A stretch of 64,000 bases of DNA from Niabella soli DSM 19437 (GCF_000243115.2 NZ_CP007035.1:4030001-4094000), one strand, 5' to 3'; shown: positions 42,406 to 52,081, counted from the first letter of the stretch. Numbers and translations are program-made. Notes: generated from the letters alone by a model not told the origin.

Positions 42406-45348
42406 ATGATCGAAAAAGCAATTATGGATTTTAAAGAACTGGAACAAGGTTTTGCCGGTGAACTTTTTTACGGCAACAATAGCTTGCATCACGCGCAACG
42501 GATGGTATACGCCACTGATGCTTCCGTTTACCAGGAACTTCCCTTAGCAGTAGCCCTTCCCAAAACGGAGGAAGATTTGAAGGCATTGATCCGCTTTGCA
42601 ACGAAAGAGCACATCTCTTTAATACCCCGGGCTGCAGGCACTTCGTTGGCAGGCCAGGTAGTGGGTAACGGGATAGTGGTGGATATCTCAAAATATTTTA
42701 AAAAGATCATCGAAATAAATGCCAGTGAACGATGGGTGCACCTGCAACCAGGAATTATCCGGGACGACCTCAATGCTTTTTTGAAACCCTATGGACTGTT
42801 TTTTGCCCCGGAGACGTCCACTGCCAGCCGGGCTATGATCGGCGGTATGATCGGTAATAATTCCTGTGGGCTGCATTCCATGGTTTGGGGCGATACCAGG
42901 AAGCATTTGCTGGAGGCAAAAGTGTTGCTCAGCGATGGAGAGAAAGCGCTTTTCAGGAATTATAGCGATCAGGAAATTAAAAGTAAGGCCGCGCAGGAAA
43001 CGCTGGAAGGGGCTATCTACCGGCAACTGGCAGATGTACTGGATAATGAAAATAATAAGACAACGATTAAAAATAATTATCCCAAACGTTCGCTGGCGCG
43101 AAGAAATACCGGTTACGCGCTGGACGTTTTGCTGGAAGAACGGGAATCAGGTGATGGCGGCTTTAATCTTTGTAAACTGCTGGCGGGTTCGGAAGGAACG
43201 CTGGCTTTTGTAACGGAAGCCAAACTGAACCTGCTTCCCTTGCCGCCTGCCAAAGACGCATTGGTTTGCATTCACTGCTCGTCGCTGGGCGAATCGCTTC
43301 ACGCAAATAATATTGTTTTGCAGCACGCGCCCATGGCATCGGAACTGGTGGATAAATATATTATGGATTTTACCAAAGGCCATCCAGTGTATCATAATAA
43401 CCGGTTTTTTATTGAAGGGGAGCCGGAAGCCCTGCTGATGGTAGAATTTATGGAGGATACGGATGAGGCGCTGGATATAAAAACCAACCGGCTGATTGAA
43501 GATCTTAAAGAAAAAGGATTAGGCTATGCTTACCCCGTGATCAAAGGCGCTAAAACCAAGCTGGTATGGGATATCCGCAAAGCGGGTTTGGGCCTGATCC
43601 GGAATATGCCCGGAGATACCCAGCCGGTGAACCTGATCGAAGACTGCGCAGTGTCGCCGGAAGACCTCCCCGCCTATATTGCGGAGCTGCAACAATTATT
43701 GGATCAGTACGGATTGTCCGCATCTTACTATGCCCATGCCGGCGCCGGTGAACTGCATGTGGAACCAATGATCAATTTAAAAACGGCACAGGGAAAAGAA
43801 ACATTCAGGGACCTGCTGAAAGACACCGTACCCCTGGTTAAAAAATACAACGGGTCTTTAAGTGGCGAGCATGGCGACGGTCGCTTACGCGGGGAATTTA
43901 TTGCAGCCGCCATGGGGGCCGATGTCTATGCCTTGTTAAAGGGGGTAAAGAATATTTTTGATCCGGAAACCATTTTTAACGCCAATAAAATTGTAGATAC
44001 GCCCAAAATGAATGAGCAGTTGCGCTATGCCCCGGACCAGCAACAGGTAGCCATTGAAACGCTGTTCGATTATTCCGGTCAGGAAAATATACTGCGGTTA
44101 ACCGAAAAATGCTCCGGTTCGGGCGATTGCCGGAAATCGCATGTAACAGGCGGTACCATGTGCCCCTCCTATATGGCAACCCTGCAGGAGAAAGATACTA
44201 CCCGTGCCCGTGCCAATATCTTACGACAGTTTTTGACGAATGCCGGAACGGGCGCGCCCTTTAATCATCCGGAAATAAAAGAAGTGATGGATCTCTGCCT
44301 GAGTTGCAAAGCCTGTAAGTCGGAATGCCCGTCCAGCGTGGATATTACCAAATTAAAAGCCGAATTTCTGCAGCATTATTATGACGCGAATGGCGTCCCT
44401 TTCCGCTCCCGGCTGATCGCTTCGTTTACCCAATCACAAAGACTGGGAATTAAAATCCCTGGCATTTACAATGCCGTTGTAAAAAATAAATTACTATCCG
44501 GTATTATAAAAAAGATCGCGGGATTTGCACCGGGCCGGTCCCTGCCGGAAGTGGGAAAAACCACTTTGCGCAATTGGTTTGAAAAATATCAAAGACAGCA
44601 ACCGCAGCGCTTTGAACGCAAGGTGTTTTTGTTTTGCGATGAGTTTACCAACTATAATGATGTTGCTATTGGGAAAAGGACCATACAACTTTTAAATGCG
44701 CTGGGTTATGGAGTAGTAATACCGCCTCATAAAGAAAGCGGTCGCACCTGGTTGTCAAAAGGATTGGTTCGCAAAGCGAAAGAAATAATCACCGGTAATG
44801 TGCAGCAATTATCCGCACTGGTTACGGCCGGTCAGCCGCTGATCGGCATAGAACCCAGTGCCCTGCTCACATTCAGGGATGAAGCGCCTGAGCTAGTGCC
44901 CGCGCATTTAAGAAATGAAGCAAAACAATTGGCTGCCCATAGCTTTTTAATTGAGGAGTTTTTAGCAGGGGAGTATGAAAAGGGCGCGATCCGCGAAGAG
45001 CAGTTTACCACTGAAAAGCGCATGGTAAAACTGCACGGGCATTGCTATCAGAAATCGTTTGGTATTGTGCCATCAGTTCAGAAGATACTGAGCATCCCTG
45101 TAAATTATTATGTGGAGCAGATCCCTTCCGGCTGCTGCGGTATGGCGGGCTCCTTTGGATATGAGAAAGAACATTATTCCCTGTCTATGAAAATAGGAGA
45201 GCTGGTCTTGTTGCCCGCTGTTCGCGGTGCGGATGCAGCTACTATTATTGCTGCTTCAGGAACCAGTTGCCGTCACCAGATCAAAGATGGAACGGGGCGC
45301 AAAAGCCTGCACCCGGTGGAAGTGTTGTGGGAGGCGCTGAAAAAGTAA
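42406..45348 (+). CDS. FAD-linked 2-hydroxyacid dehydrogenase fused to an Fe-S (CCG) domain, YdiJ-like
   Basis: A ~980-residue membrane-associated flavoprotein. An FAD-binding (PCMH) domain about 45-240 (AGTSLAGQVVGNGIVVDISK, GGMIGNNSCGLHSM), an FAD-oxidase C-terminal region about 300-560 (YYAHAGAGELHVEPM, GEHGDGRLRGEF), a 4Fe-4S ferredoxin part with two cysteine sets (CSGSGDCRKS and CLSCKACKSECPSS) and a C-terminal CCG region (GHCYQKS, SGCCGMAGSFGYEKEH). This order, equal to GlcD plus GlcF in one chain, is found in YdiJ (D-2-hydroxyglutarate dehydrogenase) and some D-lactate dehydrogenases. The open frame runs back to 42313; ATG 42406 is preferred (ATG 42424 possible). Substrate not proven. 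Confidence 0.9.
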   Translation: MIEKAIMDFKELEQGFAGELFYGNNSLHHAQRMVYATDASVYQELPLAVALPKTEEDLKALIRFATKEHISLIPRAAGTSLAGQVVGNGIVVDISKYFKKIIEINASERWVHLQPGIIRDDLNAFLKPYGLFFAPETSTASRAMIGGMIGNNSCGLHSMVWGDTRKHLLEAKVLLSDGEKALFRNYSDQEIKSKAAQETLEGAIYRQLADVLDNENNKTTIKNNYPKRSLARRNTGYALDVLLEERESGDGGFNLCKLLAGSEGTLAFVTEAKLNLLPLPPAKDALVCIHCSSLGESLHANNIVLQHAPMASELVDKYIMDFTKGHPVYHNNRFFIEGEPEALLMVEFMEDTDEALDIKTNRLIEDLKEKGLGYAYPVIKGAKTKLVWDIRKAGLGLIRNMPGDTQPVNLIEDCAVSPEDLPAYIAELQQLLDQYGLSASYYAHAGAGELHVEPMINLKTAQGKETFRDLLKDTVPLVKKYNGSLSGEHGDGRLRGEFIAAAMGADVYALLKGVKNIFDPETIFNANKIVDTPKMNEQLRYAPDQQQVAIETLFDYSGQENILRLTEKCSGSGDCRKSHVTGGTMCPSYMATLQEKDTTRARANILRQFLTNAGTGAPFNHPEIKEVMDLCLSCKACKSECPSSVDITKLKAEFLQHYYDANGVPFRSRLIASFTQSQRLGIKIPGIYNAVVKNKLLSGIIKKIAGFAPGRSLPEVGKTTLRNWFEKYQRQQPQRFERKVFLFCDEFTNYNDVAIGKRTIQLLNALGYGVVIPPHKESGRTWLSKGLVRKAKEIITGNVQQLSALVTAGQPLIGIEPSALLTFRDEAPELVPAHLRNEAKQLAAHSFLIEEFLAGEYEKGAIREEQFTTEKRMVKLHGHCYQKSFGIVPSVQKILSIPVNYYVEQIPSGCCGMAGSFGYEKEHYSLSMKIGELVLLPAVRGADAATIIAASGTSCRHQIKDGTGRKSLHPVEVLWEALKK

Positions 45349-45637
45349 TGCTTGTTACTTTAATTAAAAAGTAGATTATCTTCCCTCCAAATATTTAACT
45401 ATTGAATTTCCCTGCTTACCTGCATTTTGGATCGAGTGTGCCGATTGGTTTTTCGATATGCAGTAGCATGAGTTAATTTAAAAGTATTTTTTAGCCGGTA
45501 AGGCGGCGAGACGGTAAGTCTTAGGCGATTGAAAACAAAATCTTCCCTCTTTCCGAATTCCCGGCTGCCCTGTATTCCACGGCACAAGAGTGCGACGCAA
45601 GGAGGATGATAGCAGCACCGCAGCTCGGCCCATAAAT
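45349..45637. other. Gap with degenerate repeats before rnz
   Basis: 289 bp between convergent genes. It holds a run gccggtaaggcggcgagacggtaagtc (about 45493-45520) and a segment caagagtgcgacgcaagga (about 45584-45602), both resembling short repeats found between genes of Bacteroidota. No terminator with a T-tract was recognised. Confidence 0.4.
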
Positions 45638-46543
45638 TTAAGGCAGCATATAACAAACGCCTTCCAGCGCCAGTTCCGTATTGGGGAATATTTCCCGGGC
45701 CTCTTTTTCAAATTCGTTCAGCTCATCATAGCGGCTGCTAAAATGCCCGATGAGCAATTTTTTTACACCGGCTTTTTTGGCAATGGCGGCTGCCTGTTTG
45801 CTGGTGGAGTGAAAACGTTTTATAGCCTGGTCTTTAAAATTTTCTAAATAGGTAGTTTCATGATAGATCATGTCGGCGCCTTTTATATCCGGGATAAAGG
45901 ATTCATCATATTTGGTATCGGCGCAAAAGGCATAGGTTTTCCCTTTCGGCGCTTCAAAGGTGAGGATCTCGTTTTTGATCAACGTTCCATCAGGCGCTGT
46001 GTAATCTTTACCCATCTGTAAATTCTCGAACCAACTGTAATGAATGTTGTGCTCTTTTACCGCATCGGGATTAATGCGGCGGGGTCTTTTCTTTTCCCGG
46101 AAAACGAACCCGAAACATTCTATGCGATGGTCCGTTTTAAAACAACTGACTTCCACCTCGCCAACCGTCAGCAAATACCCGGGTTGCTGAATGGCGTGAA
46201 AATGTAAGGGGTAGGACAGTTGGGTATCTGCCGCGGCAAACTGTAGTTGCAGTATTTGTTGCAAAGCCGGTGGCGCCACTACATGTAAATCCTGGTACCT
46301 ACCCAGGAGGGCGAAAGAATTAAGCAGCCCCACCAACCCAAAATAGTGATCACCGTGCAGGTGCGAAATAAAGATGTGTGATATTTTACTGCGGCGTATT
46401 TTGTAATTGATCAATTGTATCTGGGTACCTTCGCCACAATCGATCAGGAATTTACGGTTGGGCATTGTTAACACCTGGCTGGTCGGATGCCGGTCGAACG
46501 CGGGTACCGCTGAATTATTTCCGAGTATGGTAACGCCAAACAT
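45638..46543 (-). CDS. rnz: Ribonuclease Z
   Basis: A 301-residue metallo-beta-lactamase-fold endonuclease that trims tRNA 3' ends. The metal-binding motif HLHGDH occupies residues 61-66 after FISHL; FKTDHRIECFGFVF, FCADTKYDE and KKLLIGHFSSRYDE supply the remaining ligands (His and Asp of motifs III to V). The insertion CGEGTQIQL after the first strand is typical of RNase Z. It is preceded by the STAS gene with 27 bp between, so the two form an operon that shares a divergent promoter region with clpC. Confidence 0.96.
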   Translation of the reverse strand: MFGVTILGNNSAVPAFDRHPTSQVLTMPNRKFLIDCGEGTQIQLINYKIRRSKISHIFISHLHGDHYFGLVGLLNSFALLGRYQDLHVVAPPALQQILQLQFAAADTQLSYPLHFHAIQQPGYLLTVGEVEVSCFKTDHRIECFGFVFREKKRPRRINPDAVKEHNIHYSWFENLQMGKDYTAPDGTLIKNEILTFEAPKGKTYAFCADTKYDESFIPDIKGADMIYHETTYLENFKDQAIKRFHSTSKQAAAIAKKAGVKKLLIGHFSSRYDELNEFEKEAREIFPNTELALEGVCYMLP

Positions 46544-46570
46544 TTTTAAACCTTTTTGGTTTTTATTTGT

Positions 46571-46972
46571 TTAATCATCCGTGTCGCTGAATTCAATATC
46601 TTCGGTGTCTAATAATTCCCTTTCAATTTCTTCCATTTGCACAATATCCCAGGCCTCGCTTTCGGTGGGGGCTATATTCAGCAGGTCGTCCAGTTCATGC
46701 TCTGACAAAAATGCGGTAACGTTCTTTTGCAGGTTACAGGAAACAAACGAAGCATTGTTTTCGTAGAATTGTTGCTGTATTTGCAGCAATTTGGCCGCTG
46801 CGGCGGCGTCTATCGCTGCCACCTGCTGCAGGTCCAACACCACATTTTTCACATCGTTTTGTAAAAAAGGGAGCAACGCTATTGCCATGCCATCTGTCAT
46901 AGTAGCAGATAATGCGGGCTCAATTGGCGTGATGACGTGAAATTTCTCTTTGGTATCTATTTTGACCTGCAT
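46571..46972 (-). CDS. STAS domain protein (anti-sigma factor antagonist-like)
   Basis: A 133-residue single STAS domain: VKNVVLDLQQVAAIDAAAAAKLLQIQQQF (about 39-67) is the characteristic strand-helix with the site where Ser would be phosphorylated replaced by Ala (IDAAAAAK), so regulation by phosphorylation of that site is unlikely. The C-terminus (ELLDTEDIEFSDTDD) is strongly acidic. It may act as a regulatory scaffold. First gene of an operon with rnz; the leader starts from a palindromic promoter shared with clpC. Confidence 0.85.
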   Translation of the reverse strand: MQVKIDTKEKFHVITPIEPALSATMTDGMAIALLPFLQNDVKNVVLDLQQVAAIDAAAAAKLLQIQQQFYENNASFVSCNLQKNVTAFLSEHELDDLLNIAPTESEAWDIVQMEEIERELLDTEDIEFSDTDD

Positions 46973-47022
46973 ATAGAGTGAATTTGGGATAAATATGCTT
47001 AAATTACAAGTAAATTTACGAC

Positions 47023-47034
47023 CAAATATATTTG
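47023..47034. promoter_or_regulatory. Palindromic divergent promoter of clpC and the STAS-rnz operon
   Basis: CAAATATATTTG is a perfect 12-bp palindrome. Read rightward it contains TATATTTG (47027-47034), 31 nt before the clpC ATG; read leftward it contains TATATTTG (47030-47023), 50 nt before the STAS ATG. Both match the TAnnTTTG box and share four bases, so RNA polymerase cannot use both at once. Confidence 0.6.
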
Positions 47035-47065
47035 TTAATATTGTAAATAAACACTTTAACCGAAT

Positions 47066-49597
47066 ATGGATAATAATTTTTCATCTCAGGTAAAAGAAAT
47101 TATTTCTTACAGCCGTGAGGAGGCCCTAAGGCTGGGGAATGATTTTATTGGCACGGAACACCTGCTGCTCGGATTGATCCGGGAAGGAGACAACACGGCC
47201 ATCCGGATTCTGAAAAGCTTTAGTGTTGATATTTTTGAACTGCGTAAAGAAATTGAACTGGCCATAAAGGACAAGACCGGTAAAAATATTGCAAACATTA
47301 ATAGCCTGCCGCTGACCAAACAGGCGGAGAAAGTAATACGGGTAACCGTCCTGGAAGCAAAGGCCTTAAAAAGCAACCAGGTGGAAACGGAGCACCTCAT
47401 GCTTTCTATTTTGAAGAACAAGGAAAATATCGCAACACAAATCTTAAATCAATTCGACGTGGATTATGATCTGTTCCGGCAGGAGTTAGGCATTGTAAAA
47501 TCAGGCGGTGAGCCGCGCGCAGAATTTGGTGAGGAAGGCGAAGAGGAATTTGAAGAAGAAAAGAAATATACGCAATCCAAAGGCAGTGCTGCAAAGGGGG
47601 CAGCTAAAAGCAAAACACCCGTGCTGGATAATTTTGGCCGGGATGTGACCAAGCTGGCAGAAAGCGGCAACCTGGATCCCATCGTAGGGCGCGAAAAAGA
47701 AATCGAACGCGTATCGCAGATCTTGAGCCGTCGTAAAAAGAATAATCCCATCCTGATCGGAGAGCCTGGTGTGGGTAAAACCGCTATTGTGGAAGGGTTG
47801 GCGTTGCGTATTGTACAACGGAAAGTGAGCCGGGTGTTGTTCGATAAACGGGTGATTTCGCTGGACCTGGCTTCATTAGTGGCTGGTACAAAATACCGCG
47901 GTCAGTTTGAAGAGCGCATGAAGGCCATCATGAACGAGCTGGAGAAGAACCGCGATGTGATCCTGTTTATTGATGAGATGCATACCATTGTGGGCGCAGG
48001 CGGTGCGAGTGGTTCGCTGGATGCCAGCAATATTTTTAAACCGGCCCTGGCGCGTGGCGAACTGCAATGCATTGGCGCTTCAACGCTGGATGAATACCGT
48101 ATGTATATTGAAAAAGACGGAGCGCTGGATCGTCGTTTTCAAAAAGTGATGGTAGACCCGCCCAGCGTGGAAGAAACCATACAGATACTGAACAACATCA
48201 AATCTAAATATGAAGATTTTCACAGCGTTACTTATAGCCCCGAAGCTATTGATGCCTGTGTGAAACTGAGCGACCGGTATATTACGGACCGGCTGTTGCC
48301 GGACAAGGCCATTGATGTAATGGACGAAGTGGGGGCAAGAGTGCATCTGAAGAATATAAATGTTCCGCAGAATATTGTAGAGCTGGAAAAGAAGATCGAA
48401 GATATTAAGGAAGAGAAAAATAAGGTGGTAAAAAGCCAGAAGTTTGAAGAGGCCGCTTCCCTGCGGGATACGGAAAAGAAACTGGCAGAAGACCTGGAGC
48501 GCGCGAAAGCCGCATGGGAAGAAGAAAGCAAGCACAAACGCTACCCGATTGATGAAGAGGCCATCGCTGAAGTCATCAATATTATGACGGGCATTCCGGT
48601 GCGGAAGATGGTGGAAGCAGAAACCGAGAAGTTGCGTAAGATGTCGGATGATATGAGGGGGATGGTGATTGGCCAGGATGAAGCCATTTCCAAAGTGGTA
48701 AAAGCAATACAACGGAACCGGGTGGGATTGAAGGACCCGAAGAAACCGATCGGTACCTTTATTTTCCTGGGACCGACAGGGGTGGGCAAAACAGAACTGG
48801 CCCGTTCCCTGGCGCGCTACCTGTTTGACTCGGAAGATGCGTTGATCCGTATTGACATGAGCGAATACATGGAGAAATTTACGGTAAGCCGTTTGATCGG
48901 TGCGCCTCCGGGATATGTGGGATATGAAGAAGGCGGACAATTAACCGAAAAAGTACGCCGGAAACCTTATAGTGTAATCCTGCTGGACGAGATCGAAAAA
49001 GCGCATCCGGATATTTATAATATTTTATTGCAGGTATTGGATGATGGTGTGCTGACAGATGGGTTAGGTCGTAAGGTCGATTTTAAGAATACGATCATTA
49101 TCATGACCTCCAACATCGGGGTGCGGCAGTTAAAAGATTTTGGCGCCGGCGTTGGTTTTGCAACTTCTGCAAGAGTGGAAAATGAGGATGAGGAAAATAA
49201 AGCGGTGATCGAAAAAGCGCTGAAGCGTACGTTCTCTCCGGAATTTCTGAACCGTATTGATGATGTGATCATCTTCAACAGCCTCACCAAAGAGAATATC
49301 TTCAGCATCATCGATATCTCTATGAAAGGCGTATTAAAACGTGTTGAGAATTTAGGGTATGGGTTGGAGCTGAGCGAAGAAGCCAAAAGCTTCCTGGCGG
49401 ATAAAGGGTATGATCAGCAATTTGGCGCCCGTCCATTACACCGCGCCATCCAGAAATACCTGGAAGATCCGCTGGCTGAGGAAATTCTTAACATGCATGT
49501 AAAACCCGGTGATATACTGCTGGTGGATTTTGATAAGGAGAAAGACAAATTGTACTTCACTATCAAAGATGCCAAAGAAAGCCACCAGGAGGCATAG
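47066..49597 (+). CDS. clpC: ATP-dependent Clp protease ATP-binding subunit ClpC
   Basis: An 843-residue Hsp100 unfoldase. The N domain (1-150) has two Clp-N repeats ([36 protein letters not shown]). The first AAA+ domain carries Walker A GEPGVGKT (about 232-239) and Walker [15 protein letters not shown]-like middle coiled coil ([25 protein letters not shown], about 440-480) follows, which is specific to ClpC. The second AAA+ domain has Walker A GPTGVGKT (about 569-576) and sensor regions. The ClpP-binding loop region near GVGFA is present. It feeds damaged proteins to ClpP. It is followed by a strong terminator. Confidence 0.97.
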   Translation: MDNNFSSQVKEIISYSREEALRLGNDFIGTEHLLLGLIREGDNTAIRILKSFSVDIFELRKEIELAIKDKTGKNIANINSLPLTKQAEKVIRVTVLEAKALKSNQVETEHLMLSILKNKENIATQILNQFDVDYDLFRQELGIVKSGGEPRAEFGEEGEEEFEEEKKYTQSKGSAAKGAAKSKTPVLDNFGRDVTKLAESGNLDPIVGREKEIERVSQILSRRKKNNPILIGEPGVGKTAIVEGLALRIVQRKVSRVLFDKRVISLDLASLVAGTKYRGQFEERMKAIMNELEKNRDVILFIDEMHTIVGAGGASGSLDASNIFKPALARGELQCIGASTLDEYRMYIEKDGALDRRFQKVMVDPPSVEETIQILNNIKSKYEDFHSVTYSPEAIDACVKLSDRYITDRLLPDKAIDVMDEVGARVHLKNINVPQNIVELEKKIEDIKEEKNKVVKSQKFEEAASLRDTEKKLAEDLERAKAAWEEESKHKRYPIDEEAIAEVINIMTGIPVRKMVEAETEKLRKMSDDMRGMVIGQDEAISKVVKAIQRNRVGLKDPKKPIGTFIFLGPTGVGKTELARSLARYLFDSEDALIRIDMSEYMEKFTVSRLIGAPPGYVGYEEGGQLTEKVRRKPYSVILLDEIEKAHPDIYNILLQVLDDGVLTDGLGRKVDFKNTIIIMTSNIGVRQLKDFGAGVGFATSARVENEDEENKAVIEKALKRTFSPEFLNRIDDVIIFNSLTKENIFSIIDISMKGVLKRVENLGYGLELSEEAKSFLADKGYDQQFGARPLHRAIQKYLEDPLAEEILNMHVKPGDILLVDFDKEKDKLYFTIKDAKESHQEA

Positions 49598-49632
49598 AGA
49601 ATGATGTAGTAAGAATAGCGCATTTAGAATAT

Positions 49633-49667
49633 AAAAAAACACCCCGTGGTTGCGGGGTGTTTTTTTG
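49633..49667 (+). terminator. Rho-independent terminator after clpC
   Basis: AAAAAACACCCCG-TGGTTG-CGGGGTGTTTTTTT: a 13-bp stem with a T-run, 35 bp after the clpC stop. Confidence 0.92.
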
Positions 49668-49675
49668 CCGTTGGC

Positions 49676-49718
49676 AAAATAAACCTGTGAGGTCTTTGAG
49701 ACCTCACAGGTTTATTTT
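49676..49718. repeat. 20-bp perfect palindrome (AAACCTGTGAGGTCT type)
   Basis: The left arm 49676-49695 and right arm 49699-49718 pair perfectly over 20 bp with a TTG loop, and T-runs flank both sides, so it works as a bidirectional terminator between clpC and the convergent deacetylase. The core AACCTGTGAGGT resembles a dispersed element of Bacteroidota intergenic regions. It overlaps the last codons of the deacetylase by a few bases. Confidence 0.75.
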
Positions 49719-50578
49719 TTGCGGTTCTGCACAGACGGGTAGTGGTCGATGGTTTCAAACACATTGCGGGGGTCCTGTTTCAGGATAGAAATAAATTTAC
49801 GTAATGAATCGGTGTAAGGTGCCTTGGCGAACATACGGTCGTGCGCCAGCAACACAATGGCGTTGGGCTGGTAGGTATATTCCTGTTCAAATCTTTTGTT
49901 GATCTGGTCGGCCATTTCCTGAGCCCCTTGCTTAGGAATACTACCTCTTATGAACTGCCATTCCACATCCCAGCCGATCAGCGTGTAACCGAGTGAATCT
50001 AACGCTTTAGCAACGGTTAAAGATGATTTCGGTCCCTGCATTTCACTGCCGGAGGCCCAGGTATTCATACCCGGCAGGCGGGCAATTTTTAATTTTATCT
50101 TGAGATCTGTTTGTGCCTTCAGCATGTCGGCAACTGCACTGTCGGGGTTGCTGTAGAAGCGCTTATAATTATCCCTGAAACCATGGGTAGTGCTATGGTT
50201 GGCGGTAATAAATTCGGGGTAGCTGTTATTCAGGGAATCTGCGATCCTTCTGCGGTAAGCATCGATGCCCAGATTAAACCCTACCATAAAGAAGGTGGCT
50301 TTTACCCCCTCTTCGTGAAATATATTTTTACAATTAATAGTTCCCGGAGGTTGCGGTCCGTCGTCAAATGTGAGAAATATATAGCGTTTGTCTTTCTGAT
50401 AGGTAATGGGCTTCCCGATATTGGATAAGGCCGCCGCGCTGGAATCGGTTTTTGTGGAATCTTTTCCATCCCCGGTTTTCTTACCGGAGCCATTACAACC
50501 TGTATTTCCGATCAGTAAGGCAGCACCTGCCACCATAGCCAGGGATGCATTTCTCAACAAATAAAAAAATCGTAACAT
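49712..50578 (-). CDS. Polysaccharide deacetylase, lipoprotein
   Basis: A 288-residue NodB-homology deacetylase. The N-terminus has a signal with lipobox TGC (about 26-28, IGNTGC), followed by a Gly/Lys/Asp-rich linker. The catalytic core begins at FLTFDDGPQPPGTINC (metal-binding Asp-Asp), with the HSTTHG motif giving the two zinc His, and RLPGMNTW/GWDVEWQF in the later motifs. It removes N-acetyl groups from peptidoglycan or another extracellular polysaccharide, likely at the cell surface. It is a single gene convergent with clpC. A metal-site His further downstream (LLAHDR) completes the family pattern. Confidence 0.9.
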   Translation of the reverse strand: MLRFFYLLRNASLAMVAGAALLIGNTGCNGSGKKTGDGKDSTKTDSSAAALSNIGKPITYQKDKRYIFLTFDDGPQPPGTINCKNIFHEEGVKATFFMVGFNLGIDAYRRRIADSLNNSYPEFITANHSTTHGFRDNYKRFYSNPDSAVADMLKAQTDLKIKLKIARLPGMNTWASGSEMQGPKSSLTVAKALDSLGYTLIGWDVEWQFIRGSIPKQGAQEMADQINKRFEQEYTYQPNAIVLLAHDRMFAKAPYTDSLRKFISILKQDPRNVFETIDHYPSVQNRKK

Positions 50579-51040
50579 AAGGGCATTTATTTCTGACTAA
50601 ACTATGCCTTTTTTAGCGCATAAAAAAATCTTGCTTTTACGATGAGGTGATTTGTAAGAGCTTGTACAGATCTGAAACGGCTGCATTATTTTTCGCAGGC
50701 AGCCAATATAGGCTGCTGAAATGCCCGGCCTATGTTAAATGCCGCTCATTAATAAAAGCGGTTTTATCCTTGTAAAACCCAAAACTTTGAGCAAGCAATT
50801 GGGGCAGGGTTTCTTCCTTTATAAATTCGGGGCCTTCTTTCCCAAAATGACGCTATCGGACATATGCTACTTTCTTAAAGTATATTAGACGCCGGGTTGT
50901 ATTTACAGATTCTAAAAAGCTTCTTAAAGAATCCAAAGCGGCAAAGAATAGGCGTTGTTACACAGATTTTTCTAAAAAGTAAAAGAGGTTATTCATAAAT
51001 TTAAAGAGTATTAATATTGAAAATATAGCAATTTCTTCGA
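50579..51040. other. Long divergent intergenic region: nothing firm
   Basis: 462 bp between the divergent deacetylase and GNAT genes. It has no exact TAnnTTTG box that leads into either gene, no RNA gene, and only weak hairpins (GATTCT...AGAATC near 50907-50930; a repeated TTCTTAAAG). Part may hold a degraded gene remnant, but no frame supports one. Confidence 0.4.
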
Positions 51041-51544
51041 ATGAAAGATTATAATTTAAGAACCGGAACTATAAAGGACCTGGACCAGGTAAGAGATCTT
51101 GCGATCAACTCCTGGAGCCGGTTTCAGTATGAACTTATGGAGGAAAACCGGGCACAGTTGCTTAGCGGCATCAACAATGAAAAAACCTACCTCGGCCTTT
51201 TTGATACTGCAGACTGTATTGTTTGTGAAACAAAGGACCAGGATATTGTTGGTATGGTATTCCTGGTTTCCAGCGGTCACCCCACTGATATCTATCCGGG
51301 GGACTGGTGTTATATCCGTTTTTTGACAGTTAGCCCGGAACATGAGGGTAAAGGCATTGGCAGGTGGCTGACACAAAAATGTTTGGATAAAGCTAAAAGC
51401 AGGGGCGAGCATACCATTGCCCTGCATACGTCTGAACTAATGAATAATGCCCGCGCACTTTATGAGAACATGGGTTTTGAAATTGTAAAAGAAATAGCGC
51501 CCCGATTCGGGAAACGCTATTGGTTGTACAAACGGGTATTATAA
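51041..51544 (+). CDS. GNAT family N-acetyltransferase
   Basis: A 167-residue N-acetyltransferase. The acetyl-CoA motif VSPEHEGKGIGRWLTQKCLDKAKSRGEHTIALHTSE (about 101-136) includes the EGKGIG loop, and the following MNNARALYENMGFEIVKE matches the C-terminal GNAT helix-strand (N-x-A-x-x-LYE-x-x-GF). Substrate unknown. The ATG at 51041 is the natural start. The VOC gene follows after 76 bp on the same strand. Confidence 0.92.
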   Translation: MKDYNLRTGTIKDLDQVRDLAINSWSRFQYELMEENRAQLLSGINNEKTYLGLFDTADCIVCETKDQDIVGMVFLVSSGHPTDIYPGDWCYIRFLTVSPEHEGKGIGRWLTQKCLDKAKSRGEHTIALHTSELMNNARALYENMGFEIVKEIAPRFGKRYWLYKRVL

Positions 51545-51620
51545 TTTAACAATTTAACAATAGACTGCGGTTCATTTAATTTCTAACTTGTAAAAAGAAA
51601 GTTAGATAATAAGTTTCGGT

Positions 51621-51995
51621 ATGAAGGATGAAATATTTATAAGCAGGATCGTTCCTAATATTTACTCAAACGACCTTGAAAAAAGTAAAATTTTTTACGG
51701 AAGTTTTTTAAATATGAAGATCGTAATGGATCACGGATGGGTAATCACTTTTGCCTCCTTCAAGAATCCGCTGGCACAGGTCAATATTTTAGATAACCAG
51801 GGCAAGCCTGCATTAGACAATGCGCGTATCTTTTTATCTGTTGAAGTATCGGATGTCAATAAGATGTACAAAAAGGCAAAAGAAGCCCATATGGAAATAG
51901 TATATCCTATTACCGATGAGGCCTGGGGGGTGCGCCGTTTTTTTGTAAAAGATCCCAACGGCGCTACTATAAACCTGGTGGCACATAAAAGTTGA
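51621..51995 (+). CDS. VOC superfamily (glyoxalase/bleomycin-resistance-like) protein
   Basis: A 124-residue single VOC module pair with beta-alpha-beta-beta-beta repeats: RIVPNIYSNDLEKSKIFYGSFLNM, then SVEVSDVNKMYKKAKEAHM, ending in WGVRRFFVKDPNGATINLVAHKS, the typical DPNG motif. Metal ligands of true glyoxalase I (two His, two Glu) are not all kept, so a binding or fosfomycin-type role is not assumed. It is on the same strand as the GNAT gene. Confidence 0.88.
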   Translation: MKDEIFISRIVPNIYSNDLEKSKIFYGSFLNMKIVMDHGWVITFASFKNPLAQVNILDNQGKPALDNARIFLSVEVSDVNKMYKKAKEAHMEIVYPITDEAWGVRRFFVKDPNGATINLVAHKS

Positions 51996-51996
51996 T

Positions 51997-52077
51997 TTAT
52001 TTTCTTAACACCAGTATCATCAGCACTACAATAGTTGCCATCAGTGTGAAAAGGATAAGCAGGTTCTTTGCTTTCAT
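51997..52077 (-). CDS. Small membrane peptide (26 residues), translationally coupled
   Basis: ATG at 52077-52075, 4 nt after the stop of the DUF4173 gene, and a TAA at 51997. The 26 residues begin MKAKNLLILFTLM and end VLRKKs with charged ends: a single transmembrane helix (LLILFTLMATIVVLMILVL) with Lys at each end. It is too short for a usual ORF cut-off. Its position (4-nt gap, same strand) suggests coupling to the upstream membrane protein, which it may bind. No function is known. It starts 81 bp from the VOC stop on the other strand. Confidence 0.6.
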   Translation of the reverse strand: MKAKNLLILFTLMATIVVLMILVLRK

Positions 52078-52081
52078 CGGC

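Noticed and set aside
48080-48940. 286-codon minus-strand frame opposite clpC
   Set aside because: Antisense shadow of well-conserved ClpC; no start signal or family.
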